Part shown: positions 9,822-22,300 of the stretch, piece after piece
Layout of the letters: each line of letters opens with the position of its first letter
Position numbering within the stretch: the first letter of the stretch is position 1
NCBI RefSeq assembly: GCF_019399895.1
Contig: NC_091870.1
Location: 2,686,001-2,750,000 of the forward strand
DNA length: 64,000 nt
Source: Cardiocondyla obscurior
Taxonomy: Eukaryota > Arthropoda > Insecta > Hymenoptera > Formicidae
Direction of reading: 5' to 3'
The notes under the pieces: generated by a model
Told to the model about the DNA's origin: nothing
Database searches by the model: none
What the model saw: the letters and a program-made list of their open reading frames with translations, nothing else
Position numbers and translations under genes: made by a program

Positions 9822-12304
9822 CCGACCGTGTACGTGTAACTATTCTCCAAATGACACCCAATGTGTTTGTGCGTGTGTATTCGTAAATACGCGCAAGGGG
9901 CGCGCACGAGGGTGAGTATCGTACATAGGGACGAAAGTAGCGAAGATGAGTCGAGTTTGGTAGCGCGCGTCTCGTTAATTTTTCCCTCCGTGTCGCTGCC
10001 ATTGTATTTGCCCGAGAAAAGGGTGTTTATTGCCCGCAGCTTGGAACAAGAAGTATTGTGTCGGCTGCGTTCATTATTTACGCGGATAGGCAAAAGAGCG
10101 AGCGAGCATGACTCCGTCAAGTTTTGATGATTTGAATCTAACGAGCGTGCAAGTCTCAAGAACGTACGAAACGACTTTCGAATAAATTCGGATTCAATAA
10201 AAAAAAAAAATATTAAAAAAAAACCCAGATTGAAAGTGTCAGACTATACAGAATACGCGATGTCAGCTGTTGCAAAAATTCTCTCTCCACAAATAAATAA
10301 AAAGTTATGATATTATGTTAAGTATTAGTCACAGACAATTTTTCCATTTTTTTTTCTTTTTTTTTTTCTTTTTTTTTGTAATATTTTAAGATTATTCTAT
10401 CAAAAATAGTATCGCGTGACTTTCAATCAATACCAAAATTGGAAGCGAGTAATGAAACCTTTCCCAGTAGGTCGGGCATTGATACAGGTGAAGGCTCTAT
10501 ATTTTCGCATTTTCGCTCTCGTTCAAACGGGAGAGTTGTACGGTTGCGGATCAGCGAGCAATCATACTTGAATAGGCGCCACGCACACGACCGGCGTGCG
10601 TATCCGCGCGTAGAAGCGTGGACGCACGTTGATTCGAAATCATTGTACTATACCCAATCGACAATCGAACCTCGACGAACTTCGAATTTCGTATGCCACC
10701 GCACGAGTTTCCCTTCGAAACGAGTGATTCGCATGGATGGATCAGGCAGAAGGTCGAGAGAGAGAAAAAGGGGAAAGTAGGAGATCCGTTCCTTCTTCGC
10801 AAAACAAAAATATCATCTCATGTAGACCAGACAAATAAGGCGATTGTTGTACTCGCGCAACAATCGACGGGGAAACACGTTCCGGGACTTTCTCGCGGAT
10901 TGGCAAATTTAATTTTCGGATTTCATGCACTTGTGACGAATTTTTTACCTTTGTTAAACGATAATATCGTGTAGTAAAAAAAAAAAAAAAAAAAAAAAGA
11001 GGAACCCCTTCGTGATAAAATCACGAATAATATCTATATGAATAAGTTTTTCCAAAAAGAAACGCACGCGACGTAAACGCAACAAACATTAAATATATCT
11101 AATCTAAAAATATGTTTCTAAAGTAACTATCCTGCGATATAGTATAAGTATAAAAAAAAATGAGATCAAACATATAGGTGTAAAAGTTATCAGATCCAAC
11201 GTCGACGCGAGTAAATTTTTAGTATTTAATTTATATATTAAAATAAATATTTAATTTAAACTTATATAGACTTTAATGTCGTATTCTTTACATGTTGTTG
11301 CACTTGATATATTTAACATTGCAGTAAAAGTGTTATGTTGCGAGAATGAAAATATGCTTAGCTCTTTATATCAGTCTTACGATTCATCGGCATATATTTG
11401 TATCACATTTTTCGCGACAATGTTTATTGAATGTTCTTAAAAAAGTTAGCGTGGCGTATTCAAAAATACCACAGATATACATATTTCATTTAGACACTAC
11501 TACAGTCGTAATACAAACAACGTGCTACGCGAATTCATCAAACGTGCTATCGCCATAATTCAACCGTGTATTTCAACCATATCTCTGAGTTATTTCACGT
11601 TTCGTGCAACTCGCAATAAAAAAAAAAAAAATAAAAAATAAAAAAGAAAAAAAATTACAAAAGAACGCAAAAACCAAAAGCAAACGGATAAATTTTAACT
11701 GTTGTAAAACTGGCCATTTTGTATATTTTAAAACGCGGCGCACATAAATACGTTTGTTCTTCTCATTCAGGATATTATTGGGTAAATGATAAAAAAAAAA
11801 TCATGCTTTATACGTTACATATATAATTTAAATATTATTCGCGAGGATTATTGTTCTCAAATAATTATTTAAATAGTCACGATATTTTCCACGTTAACAA
11901 AAAAAATAAAAAGGAAAAAAAAAAATTTGTCTGGCTTTCAAATAAAATATTTCTCGTCAAAGCACAACGATAAAGCGTTATCTGTTCCAATCTTGTTTTG
12001 TCGATTGATTTCGATTACATTCGGAAATAAGCAAAACTTTATAAAATTAATTACGACCATTATCTGAATCGCAAATCCAATCTCTCAATCATTATAAGCA
12101 AAGGCTGCTTTCGTAAATTGTTATTCATTAAAAAAAATATATATATTTGTTAATATTAGGTATACGTGAGAGATAACAGATTCCCACTTGCGTATTTTTC
12201 GTTCAATATAATTATGACTTCCTACAACGTATATATACATATAAGCTAGACTTTTCGTAGGGAAATTTGCCCTTTATCCGTGATATTTAGATAAAAAGAC
12301 TCAC
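9822..12304. other. No supported gene
   Basis: A GC-rich part (9822-10960) with overlapping frames on both strands gives way to AT-rich sequence with many poly(A) runs (for example 10976-10998). It lies downstream of the minus-strand signal-peptide exon at 12.3 kb and is probably that gene's first coding intron. I searched it for a following exon and found none. Confidence 0.4.
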
Positions 12305-12431
12305 CATTATTAATCGCAGCCAAAGCGACGGCGCCGAGCAACCATGTGACGACGCTGACGGCGGACATCTTCGTTTCCCTCGTCGCGGTTTCCTCCTCAC
12401 ATAATACGCGCCTTCCGTGCGTTAGAACGAG
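12305..12431 (-). CDS. First coding exon of a secreted or membrane protein gene
   Basis: The exon begins after a strong acceptor (TCTTTCTCGTTCCAG, AG at 12433-12432) and ends at AATAATG|GTGAGTC (12305/12304). It has 63 nt of 5' UTR, then ATG at 12368-12366 with A at -3. The 21 encoded residues are a textbook signal peptide: MSAVS, a hydrophobic core VVTWLLGAVALAA, then INN. The exon leaves one base, so the next exon joins in phase 1. A phase-1 signal-peptide exon before a large intron is common in insect immunoglobulin-superfamily and other secreted proteins, but the downstream exons must lie beyond the left edge or are unrecognised. An upstream intron means a separate 5' UTR exon exists (candidates 13089 and 17754). 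Confidence 0.6.
12397..12402 (-). promoter_or_regulatory. Start-stop upstream ORF (ATGTGA)
   Basis: The 5' UTR of the 12.3-kb exon contains ATG directly followed by TGA, about 30 nt before the main start codon. Minimal start-stop elements are known to stall or reinitiate ribosomes in other genes; a role here is inference. Confidence 0.4.
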
Positions 12432-13088
12432 CTGGAACGAGAAAGACGCATTACGTTAAACCGCGCGTGTGCGAGATGTCACAAGATATTATAAGTTTGG
12501 TCGCGCGTTTATCTTACAAAGGCGACGCTTTCGTAAACGACCGGCTAAGTGCTGCACCTCGACGGTGCCTGGTAGAGTACTGGCGAGGAAAGCCGAGGAA
12601 ACGATTGTGTTAACGTCAATTTGTTACGCGTAATCTCGCGCTCCTCTCGTTACCGACAAGCGGATGTCGAACTATAATAATTATTCGATAAAACGCACGT
12701 CGACGAAAGATAATATTATAACGACGAATAATCGCGGAACAAATTGCATCATTTACTTTTTACTTCCGCCGAATATCTGATATAGCAGCTTCGAACTAGA
12801 GACATACATTTGCTTATAAAAGAGCTGATTACTCATTACTCAATATTTATTTAACATACAACTCTTCGTAAAATTTTTGCTCAGCGATATAAATTTAAAT
12901 AGCACATTTACATTCGTTTATTAAAAACTTTTTTTTAAATGCAAAGTTTTCCGTCACGTTTTTTTTTGTTTTTTTTTCCATTGAAAAGGAAAGCTTTGCT
13001 GAATAAAAATTTACATTAGAAACATCAGAATAAAATAACATTTTTGCATTTGTGGGAAAAATCCACTCCTGGGCTCTAAAGTTCTTAC

Positions 13089-13390
13089 ACGGTATGAGGC
13101 AAAGCGTGGGAAAAGTTGGAAAACACCCTGTACGGTCGCGCACGATCTACTAGAAATTTTATTCGAGAATTTCTCGAAATATGCGGATGATTTTCTCGAG
13201 CGTCCGCGCTCTCTACTCCGCGAGATGGTCCCGGGAAGCTGCTCATTCGTCACGTCGAGATAGCGTCGTCCTCGGACGGATCCGCGGAAGGCGCGACGTC
13301 CTCCTATCCTTATAACCGGTATAACCGTTAGCGAAATAGCTTGCCGTGCCTCCCTCGAGTCGCTTTCAACCGTGACATACTCCATTTATA
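13089..13390 (-). promoter_or_regulatory. Candidate promoter / 5' UTR exon for the 12.3-kb gene
   Basis: A compact CpG-rich block ends on the minus strand in a consensus-like donor, CATACCGT|GTAAGAAC (13089/13088). This lies 655 nt upstream of the acceptor of the signal-peptide exon, a typical intron size. The dyad TTCGAGAATTTCTCGAA (13162-13178) resembles two to three heat-shock-element units (nTTCn/nGAAn). The right limit is arbitrary. A long minus frame here (13011-13385) is Arg/Ser-rich and crosses the donor, so I do not call it coding. Confidence 0.3.
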
Positions 13391-16300
13391 CAAATCACGC
13401 GCTGTATCTTCATGTCAAAACGTAATCGCCGCCCCGTTTCCTTCCTACTGTTTATTTTCCCAAATATTTCATATAATCAACTGAAAACGCTACCAACTTG
13501 AGACTCAAACTCTGGCTTCATCAGAAAAGCTTGTTATTTACGACGCGACTAAATCAAGTGTCGCAAAATTTTTCAGATATATTATTTCATCAATTTTGTG
13601 GTATACGACACTTGGAGCGAATACTAAAATATCCGCGCCGCGCTCGATCGGGCTTTCAACATTTTCAATATTTATTCTACAAAATATATTTCATATATTA
13701 ATGCAGCTCTAAAAAACAGGTTCGAAATAATCTCACTTGCGTAAGTTTTCAAAGTAAAACCTCCCTACAAAGCGATGAGATTTTAATGCTAAAAAGCCAT
13801 GATATCTTTTAATTATCCCTCGAGTGAGCATAAATGTAAAGCGCCGAAATATATATGATCCCTTTTTTTTTCTCCCCTTCTCTTTTTGTTATTAACCCGA
13901 CCAAAGCAGCGGTAGCGAAATAAGTAACTATCGCTCCATTCGCACCGACCGCTGCTCTCGCAGCCTCCACATGAACCAAGCAACCTTTCAGACACACGTT
14001 TCGCTGGTTCTCAGCTCCTTTCATCCCAGTCCCGCTTTACTTTATGCACCGGTTTGTGCGCGCGCTCCCGCGGACTTTATATCGCTCGTACACTGTGTGC
14101 TTTCGAAAACCCGAAATTCCGCTTTGCTACGGTTTCGCAAGACGCCACAAGCCATAGGTCTCGCCCAAAATTTCGTCGCCCTCCCCACGCCGCTCAGCGC
14201 AACTAATATGAATAATACAAAATGAATTTCTTTCGCGGTAACTTGCAGTTCGTAATGAAGCTATACGATATCACACGACACATTTACATACCTGCTTTAT
14301 TTTCATAATCCTACGCGACGGGCTCATGCATATTCTTTATGCAACGAGAACGTAAAAAGGTATAATGTAATAAATTTAATATCGGAATCTTGTTAAGAAG
14401 AGCTCGCTGTCGTATTAAATGAGTTAATCAATATATGTATGTAAAAAAGTTATTATCGGACTCTTGGCTGTTTTTCTTCTTCCATTACGTAATTCGCGCG
14501 CTATATAATAATAACACGCGTCTTCTTTCGTTCGCTGCAAGAATTTTCGTAACGGCGCACCGTCGTGCAACAGCGAACGCGCAATGTACCTGCGTATTTC
14601 TATGAATAAGTAACAAGAAAACCCAAATTGTCAACATTTTTGATTAGGCTACGAGAAACAATAGTGAAAAGAAGAGCGGCAACTGTTGCTTCGTTCGAGG
14701 GGAAAACGCGAGGCAAGCCCCTGGGCTCATAAAATATGAAATTGCATCCGGCACATTTTTCAAGATAAAAGACTAAACGCACTTTCGCGAATGCACATGA
14801 TGCATCTATACGACCAAAAGAGCAAGCCGAAACGCCGCGGAGTTTTCGTTTATGCACCGTTATGATAAGATCTTTTTATTTGTATCATCCGCGGTGTCCA
14901 CGCTGGCGGAAACGGAAACAGCGCTCGCCGAGCTCGAGATAAGGATAATAGTACATTTTAAAGAAAATTTCCAGCGAATAATTCACGAGAAACCTTAAGA
15001 AGCGGCATTAATTGTATAACGAGGCGACTTATAATATTTTCGGAATGACGTAGAATTAAAAAAAAATATTTAAAAAATTTACAAAAGCATTAATATTCAA
15101 AGGGAAAGAAACAAACCTCTTTGTAAAATACAGTATTAATATTTTTTTATTTTATTTTTTTACCTCACTAATCAATGGTATCCCAGCATTTTAACTTATT
15201 AGAACAATCAATTATAAAGCGCAAACAAATTATTTGAGTCACTGAGTGGAATAGCGATGTAGGTCATCAAAAATAAATATTCTTTTGACGCACACTATTA
15301 TCTTTCGTGTGCAGAAGATAATTAATATATAAAATCCTTTCAAATGATTATTCGTAACCAGATATATTTAATCTCTCTCTCAAAAAAAAAAAAAGAAAAA
15401 ACAAAAAAAAATGCAAGCCAACCACAATTATCGCCGCGCACAACGACATTATCGGACAAAAGGATTACGCGCGCTGCTAAGTGCGTATCTTTGCGCGTTT
15501 CATAATAATAAAAATGTCACTCCTATAATTTAACAATAAAGAGCCACACTAGCATCCCGTTCGGTTCTCTCTTCTCGATCGAGGCAATTCTTCTTTCCGA
15601 ACTCGGCCTCTGCTCGATATAATTTGCTACAACGCGATTAAGTACGCGCGCGATAAACAGCCAGTCGTGATACTCGCAATCAATGCAGGCTGAGCGTTAT
15701 TTTTCAAACGGTTTTCGGAACAGGAGGGAAGGGAGGGCCGGCACGTATCTCGTCGATCCAGCTTTACGTTCGCTTTCGTGAGACCTGTCAGACGGACAAG
15801 CCCTTTAACGTTTGTTTACACGGCACAAACACATTTTTCATTCTCTGTGCGCTCACGGTTTGCGGTATGCGAACGCGTTGGAAACCGTTATTGGCCGCTA
15901 CGTAACCGACATTCCCCGCGACATTAACATCATTACCGATATGAGCAATAACGACAGTGGGATCGCTATCGTCGGGCCGCTGCGAGATGTTGATCGATCA
16001 CTCGCGAACACACCGGCGTGGCCGGACATAGGCGAGGGATACTGATCTCGCGACAACCTAACGGCCGGGCGGGTAATAATTCAATGTAAACGCGCGTAAG
16101 TGCTATTAATAAGACCCGAAGGGAAACCGCGTATCGTGAATGTATGATTGAATAATATAGCACGCGCGCGGGATACGAATGTATTACGCGAAAGCGTATT
16201 CTGTAGGGATTATCTGATGTACGTTGATGGGCCGTGGCGTACGAAGACCCGCGGAGTAAAATGTATATGCAATCGTAACGGGGAAGATCTGGCAGCATAG

Positions 16301-17615
16301 AAGAACAGACCCGCTTCGCGGGGAAAGCTCGCGGGCAACATCGGGGAAAGTAGAAACGCTCGTTACGCGCGTTTCAGTTCGGATCACTCTCGAGTAATGC
16401 CGCGGCGCGTAATTTCGGCAACGAAGGGCTGGCTCGCCGCTGAAACGAAATGGCCGGGTGGGTGTTTATTCATGCAAAGCCAACACACTCCGAAACAACT
16501 CACCACATCTCTGTGCTATGTAAATGAGCCACTCGGATACGTCCGGGTACTTGGTTGTTTGCTATCTTACGAGCGTCTGCGGATGCTTATAAAATGGAGA
16601 TAATTAACGCAGCGTCTACAGATAACGGGCGCACCAATTTGCAGTTATCTCGGGCCTTTTGTCTTAGGCGTTGCACCCGCACCTCCCTTCCCAGACACCA
16701 AAAACGCATTAAGATTGCGCTGCGCGATACGAAGATTCACGCAACTTCTCACATTACTTTGTAAAACACAAAACGCCATTTATAAAAACGTTCCGCGTCA
16801 TAAATTCGTTTTGCTGTTATTAGTCGCGAACAATTCTTTTTTTTCTCTTTTTTTCTTTTTATGTTTTTTCTTTTTTTCTTGTAAGAATAATTGAAATGTA
16901 TATATCAACCTTTTTTTTTTTTTATTATTATTATTTGCTTTTTAATTTTAGTGCGTTTTACACAATGTAATTCGCAAGTAACATAATATTCTTGTGACTA
17001 TTAGTCGCGTTTGTCGTCATTTATTTTGTGCGAATTATATTTTTCACCATTGTAACTCGATATATGCGTTTCGTCGTGGAAAATAATTCTGTATTTTTCA
17101 TAAAAGACTTCGTAGTTCTGTTGCAACCCAAATATTATGCATTACATAATGGCACTTAATTTCACGCGAATAAATCGAAATTACTTACTTGAAGTTAATG
17201 GAATTATGACCGCGCGTTCGATCGATATAATTAGCTGCGGCCAATATTTGATGAGTCTAAGGTACATACTCCGTGCGAGCTGACAACTAAATATCGTATT
17301 GGAGCTTTTGGTGCTGCAATGCGACGAAAAACAAAGGAAAGCCCAACAATATACTGAATAACATGTAGTAGTCCATTTAGTAGATCAAACGATGCATTAT
17401 TACATTATAATTTGCAATTAATTAAATATACTAAATAAATAATGTTGCATAATGCAAAATACTACGTAATATAAAATATTAATATCGCAATCACAGCAGA
17501 TAAATATACCCGAGTCAATTATTCCGCGGGCCGTGTTTTAAGAAAACGAGCGTCAATAAATTGCACCCTCGTTCATGCTCGTGTGAAAATTTCTCTTTAG
17601 AGAACGTGAGCGTTT
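13391..17615. other. No supported gene
   Basis: Mixed sequence with CpG-rich patches at 13.9-14.2 and 15.5-16.7 kb, and AT-rich stretches at 15.0-15.4 and 16.8-17.5 kb. Short two-strand open frames only. It probably includes a 5' UTR intron of the 12.3-kb gene. Confidence 0.4.
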
Positions 17616-19350
17616 AAAATAATAATATGTGTCGCCGGAATGGGGGGAAAAAAAAATGTTACGTATACGTTTGACGAAATTAGTATCACGCGCTAAATTA
17701 TTTCGAAGAATTGATCTTCGACGGGATCACGAGACGCGGCGAATTTCGCTTACCTGCCGCCAGTTGCCGAGAATCGTTCTACTTCGACATTGTCAACGGA
17801 AGCGCGTCGAGGGTGAGACGCCAGAATTACTTCCGCGCTCGTCTCCCTGTCCTAAACGGCGAGTTTTTAATCCCTCACGCAATTGCACTAATCCGTCACT
17901 CGCGAAGCTGGATTCCGTAATCAGAGCTGCGGAGCCGTTAAAATCGTCGATCACCAGCCGAGCCAGCCACAGCGCGACCCGAGAAGAAGCTCGTTCATGA
18001 CGACGGGAAGCTCCTGACGCGCCGCACAAAACTGTCGCACGGATGTGTTACGGGCACAACATACGAGCCAGCCGGTAGATCCTCTCCTGTGTCTCCCCTT
18101 CGGCGTAGCCGAGCTGGTTGGCGGTGCTCACGTTCCCGACGCAGCTAATTAATCCCGAATATGAGACGGGCGCGATAATGGGAGTCCCGCGGGCGAGTTT
18201 TAATTAAAACTCCGGTTCCCTAGGCCGTCACTCGCATAGCGTACTTGACCTTCCTCGCGGCAGGCTTAATTGAATCTTCGTCCGGTGGCGAGGCGCGATG
18301 GTTACGCGTACGCGCGTAGATTAAGCGCGCTCGCATGCCCGCCGTTATCGCGGATGTACATGCCGCAACATGGATAGCCCATTGATCCAGCGGGGCATTT
18401 ATATCGCGCGGTGGATCGGTGCCAGCTGATCCAGCTAAGTCCTCTGTCAGCCGGTCGGTCACCGCTGAACCGCTATCGCCGCACCCGATGGCGGTACAAT
18501 CTACCGTGCGACTACTAACACTCCGTCCGTCGCTACTGTCCTCCGCGCCTGCCTCCTCCGTCACTACTTGTCGCGCGCGACTTGCCTCTCACCACTGTCC
18601 GCGCGCACACACGGCCCCGTTTACTGCCTCCCGGCGCTATCCGCACTCCTTCCTGACAATTTCGACGCGCTCGTCGATCTCACGTATCTCGCGACCCCGT
18701 GCGACACTTGACCCGCGACCGATCGGTCCAACTACCTCTCGAGTATGTCACTATACACCCTCGGCGGCCGCCACCGTCCCGGCGGCTGACACTCGCGCGA
18801 ACTTGGCGCGAACACTCGACGGCGTACGGGAACGGCGCGGGGGGCACGGTCGGCGTTTAATTGCGCGCGGGTTATCAATTATCATCGACGGGAAATGATT
18901 AGCCGGGACAAGCAGCGCGAGCGCGATTCGCTCATACTCGCGCGACTTGGCCCCGCGGTACGGTAGACTTCGCGCGAGTATTCCCAGCACGCTACGATGC
19001 GCGCGCGTGCGTGCGTGCGTTAGTCCGTGCGTATATACTCGGTCCGTATTACGTGTGTGTGCGTGTGTGCGCGCCTGTGGGATCCAGGTCCAGCCCTGGC
19101 GCGATGCGATGGAGAACTGACGTCCTGACGGGCTGCAGCGCCCCGACGACGGGCGTCCGGCGAACCATCCGCCGTGAAGCGAGCGGCGGGAGATCCGCCA
19201 CCCACATTCAACCCCTCCCGGTATCCCCGACACCCTCCGTTCCCGCCACCCACGCCCGTGCGGCACGGTGCTCCGCTTTTCGCCCGTGCCACCTTGTCAT
19301 CGAGAGGGCACCGTTGTACACGCCCGCCGCGCGAAATTACGCCAAATTTT
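17616..19350. promoter_or_regulatory. CpG-rich island, candidate promoter region
   Basis: This is the longest strongly GC- and CpG-rich block in the window, with (GCGT)n at about 18999-19021 and (GT)n at about 19051-19072. Overlapping frames of 110-170 codons open on both strands at the same place (for example 18419-18898 plus, 18751-19266 minus), as expected from composition alone. A strong minus-strand donor sits at its left edge. A promoter for the minus-strand gene at 12.3 kb is plausible but unproven. Confidence 0.4.
17754..18000 (-). other. Candidate minus-strand 5' UTR exon
   Basis: The donor GGCGGCAG|GTAAGCG (17754/17753) is the best minus-strand donor between 13 and 30 kb and lies inside the CpG-rich block. 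It could splice to the acceptor at 12433-12432 as an alternative first exon. The right limit, where transcription would start, is unknown. Confidence 0.3.
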
Positions 19351-22300
19351 TTTAAATACCACGCGTACCATCGAAAACAAATTTCTCTCGAAATCGCGCT
19401 GATATTTGCGGGTATGAAAAATCCGCCAGAAATCTGAGCGATGCAATGCGAACAGGGCATTGATCAAATGCCTAGACTCGCTGCATTAACTGTCCCGTTA
19501 GCATTTTTATACTTTATCACTCCCCGACGCTAAACACGCCGGGCGTAATTAATTCACGTAAAAAATTATTAAACTCTATGCGTGAAATATAACATATTCT
19601 TTCTACCAAATTATCAAAATTATTTTAACTAGATAAAATTAGCAAATTTGCCTGACTGGTTTAATTATATTAAGGACTTTTCTTTTGCGTAAAAAACATT
19701 TAAAAATCTGACGAACAGAAATGAAAGTAAAGTACATACGCGGAGTACTCGAAATACCGTCATAATTAAATTAAAAAAGTTACCCGGTATGACTCTCGCA
19801 GGCAATCGATCGGTGCTACAAATACTTCAGCGGAAACAGGACGTACAAAATTGAATCTTTTTGATTATTTCTGTTTAGATATCTCTCGCGATACTTGAAA
19901 TATATTTAATGAGTTTTCTTTATGCACCAAAAAAAAAAAAAGAAATAAAAAAAGATCCAATCTATGTAAATTGTTATGGAACTCCACGTTAATTAGATGC
20001 CACAATACTTATATTAATTTATATATAATATGTTATATGTGACGTGTCGGGCGTTTAAAAGTGGCGAATGGGCAATCTAAAGGCACGAGAGGAACAGGTT
20101 CGTGTAATTTCTTAATCAATATGGCCTAAATCATTCTTATGACAGAATAAGGCTCGCGTTCTGAGCTGCGTGTTTTCCAAGACTTGCATGCATTTGCCGA
20201 AGGGGTCACGTGACTCGCTGAGGCCGGGTAATAGACGGCTTTACATCATTCCGAATTGGATACGGTAGGAACGATAAATCCTTACTTTCAATCCACGGAA
20301 GTATTGCTCTACCCTCCTCCCCTCCCACCGATTATTGCAAAACGTGTTTTATCTTGAGCGTCTTAAAAAAGAAAAAAAAATTAAAAAAAAGTAACGGTGC
20401 ACATTGCATGGCTCTCGGCACCGAATTATCCTCGTTACTTGCTAAATCTCTCGTACGATATCGTATAAGTCACCGTAACGTAAAGTAATTTTTCTAAAAA
20501 TCAGCCGCGTGAAGTAAACTAAAAATATCTAACAGCAACGAAAAGAATTAATTTGCATATTACACATAGATGTATGTAAGGTGTATCGTATACGTATACA
20601 TACGTAATTTCCAACGCAACTTTAATTTTATATTACCGAACGCATACGAGAGAATAAAAGCGGCGTTCGCCAGTCGCTTTGCAGTCTTTACGCTCTAAGC
20701 TGTATTATTAATTAAAGGAATTAACTTCGCCATATATGGCGCGACCCTTGCTCGAGGGAAGGAAGGTCGAACGCTTATATCATAGTCTAATTTCCAATTA
20801 AGGCGTTATTAATACCGCCAGTAAGCGTTATATTACTTGTGGATTATATTACAATTTACATTTCGCATTTTAAAAACCTATTACCGTGTCTAAATTTCTT
20901 TTACATTAATTATATTGCTCAATTAATATAAACAATATGACAATCTGAAAAATAGTCTATGCGGACGACATTAAAATAAATTATTTTTTATTTATTTTTC
21001 TTTTTAATTATAAAAATGACTTCGATGTCGCGCGACTTGCAAAAAAGTAAAATTACTGTTGAATTAATTTCAAACAGTAAATTTGATTGTTTTATCGTTT
21101 ATTTAATTGAACTAAAGAGCTAATTGCAAAAATAATTGAAACAACCAGTTTAAGGACTAGCGTTAACTTTCCACGTGAAGTTAATTTGAAATTCATAAAT
21201 GTTCTTATAGACACATATTATTTTAAAAAGATGTAGAAAATTTTTTTTTTCTTTTTTTCCTGTGTATGTATCGATAATTTTAACAGATTGAATAATTGAA
21301 GTGTGTTATTCGATAAGTTCTATACTACTAAATTTCAACATATTAAATTCAACATGACCTGAATATCAACTCAGATATTTCAATAAATATTACATGCCCA
21401 ATGTTCGTAAAATAGAATGGCATGAAAAGCGCACATAATAGCGTGAAAAAATAATCAGACAATATGCATATGAGAAAACAAGCCTGAATTAAAATTCAAT
21501 GTGTATCTTTTTCGAATGTATAGTTGCGGGCAAATAACAATTATATGTTTGAAATACATTTTTGCTTTTAGTCGCGAAACTTCGCGGTGCTGTCAAGAAT
21601 GTTATTAAATTTTTATTATACATTAGGCATTAAAATATAAATATGTGTGTACGTGCAATAATTAGTTTTCGATAATTTAAAAAAACCAAGTCGGGAGGGA
21701 AGAGTTGCAGGATTTTATAGATTTCTGTACGCTAGTATTCATCGATTTGTTACGGATAAGGCGCACGGGCACGGATGTTTCGCACCGCAACCTTCGTGAT
21801 CGTAGAAAGGTGCAAGGGACAGAGGCAGATAGGTGGGTCGTTTCACACAGCAGCGCCTCGCTTAATTACTAGTTACTAGTAACAGGAGTTAGAAGCGTTT
21901 AGCTCACAGTTCACGCCATCCAACAAAAGCTTATAATGTTACGAACTATTCCCATTGCTACCCTAGATTCAACAACGAGGCTTCACCCAGATCCCCGGAT
22001 TCATATTACTTCGAAATCATATCAAATACGAAAACGAGTCCGCGAGTTCGCGAACTGCAGTTGGCTCGGTTTACAATATAATTAATCTCGTGACTGGCCG
22101 ATATGAATTTAGCGGGGCTAAATATAATATCGGTGTCTGTAGCGTATTATCCGCGTAATGTTAAGAAAGTTTATATTTTATAATTCAAAATGCGGAATTA
22201 ACAAGCCCGGAGATTACTGGATATCTGCCCGCGCGTTTGAGTCCCCCGCGTGAAAATTACGGCCGGCGCGACCCGCGAATTTTAATTCCCGGAGGAAAAA

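Noticed and set aside
13121..13132. ACACCCTGTAC, resembling a mariner-type terminus
   Set aside because: No matching inverted copy was found nearby and no transposase frame is present.
13011..13385. 124-codon minus frame
   Set aside because: It runs through a better-supported splice donor at 13089 and is Arg/Ser-rich; treated as a promoter/5' UTR region instead.
18419..19460. Frames of 110-170 codons on both strands in the CpG island
   Set aside because: Simultaneous openness on both strands is expected from base composition; products are Arg/Ala/Ser/Pro-rich.
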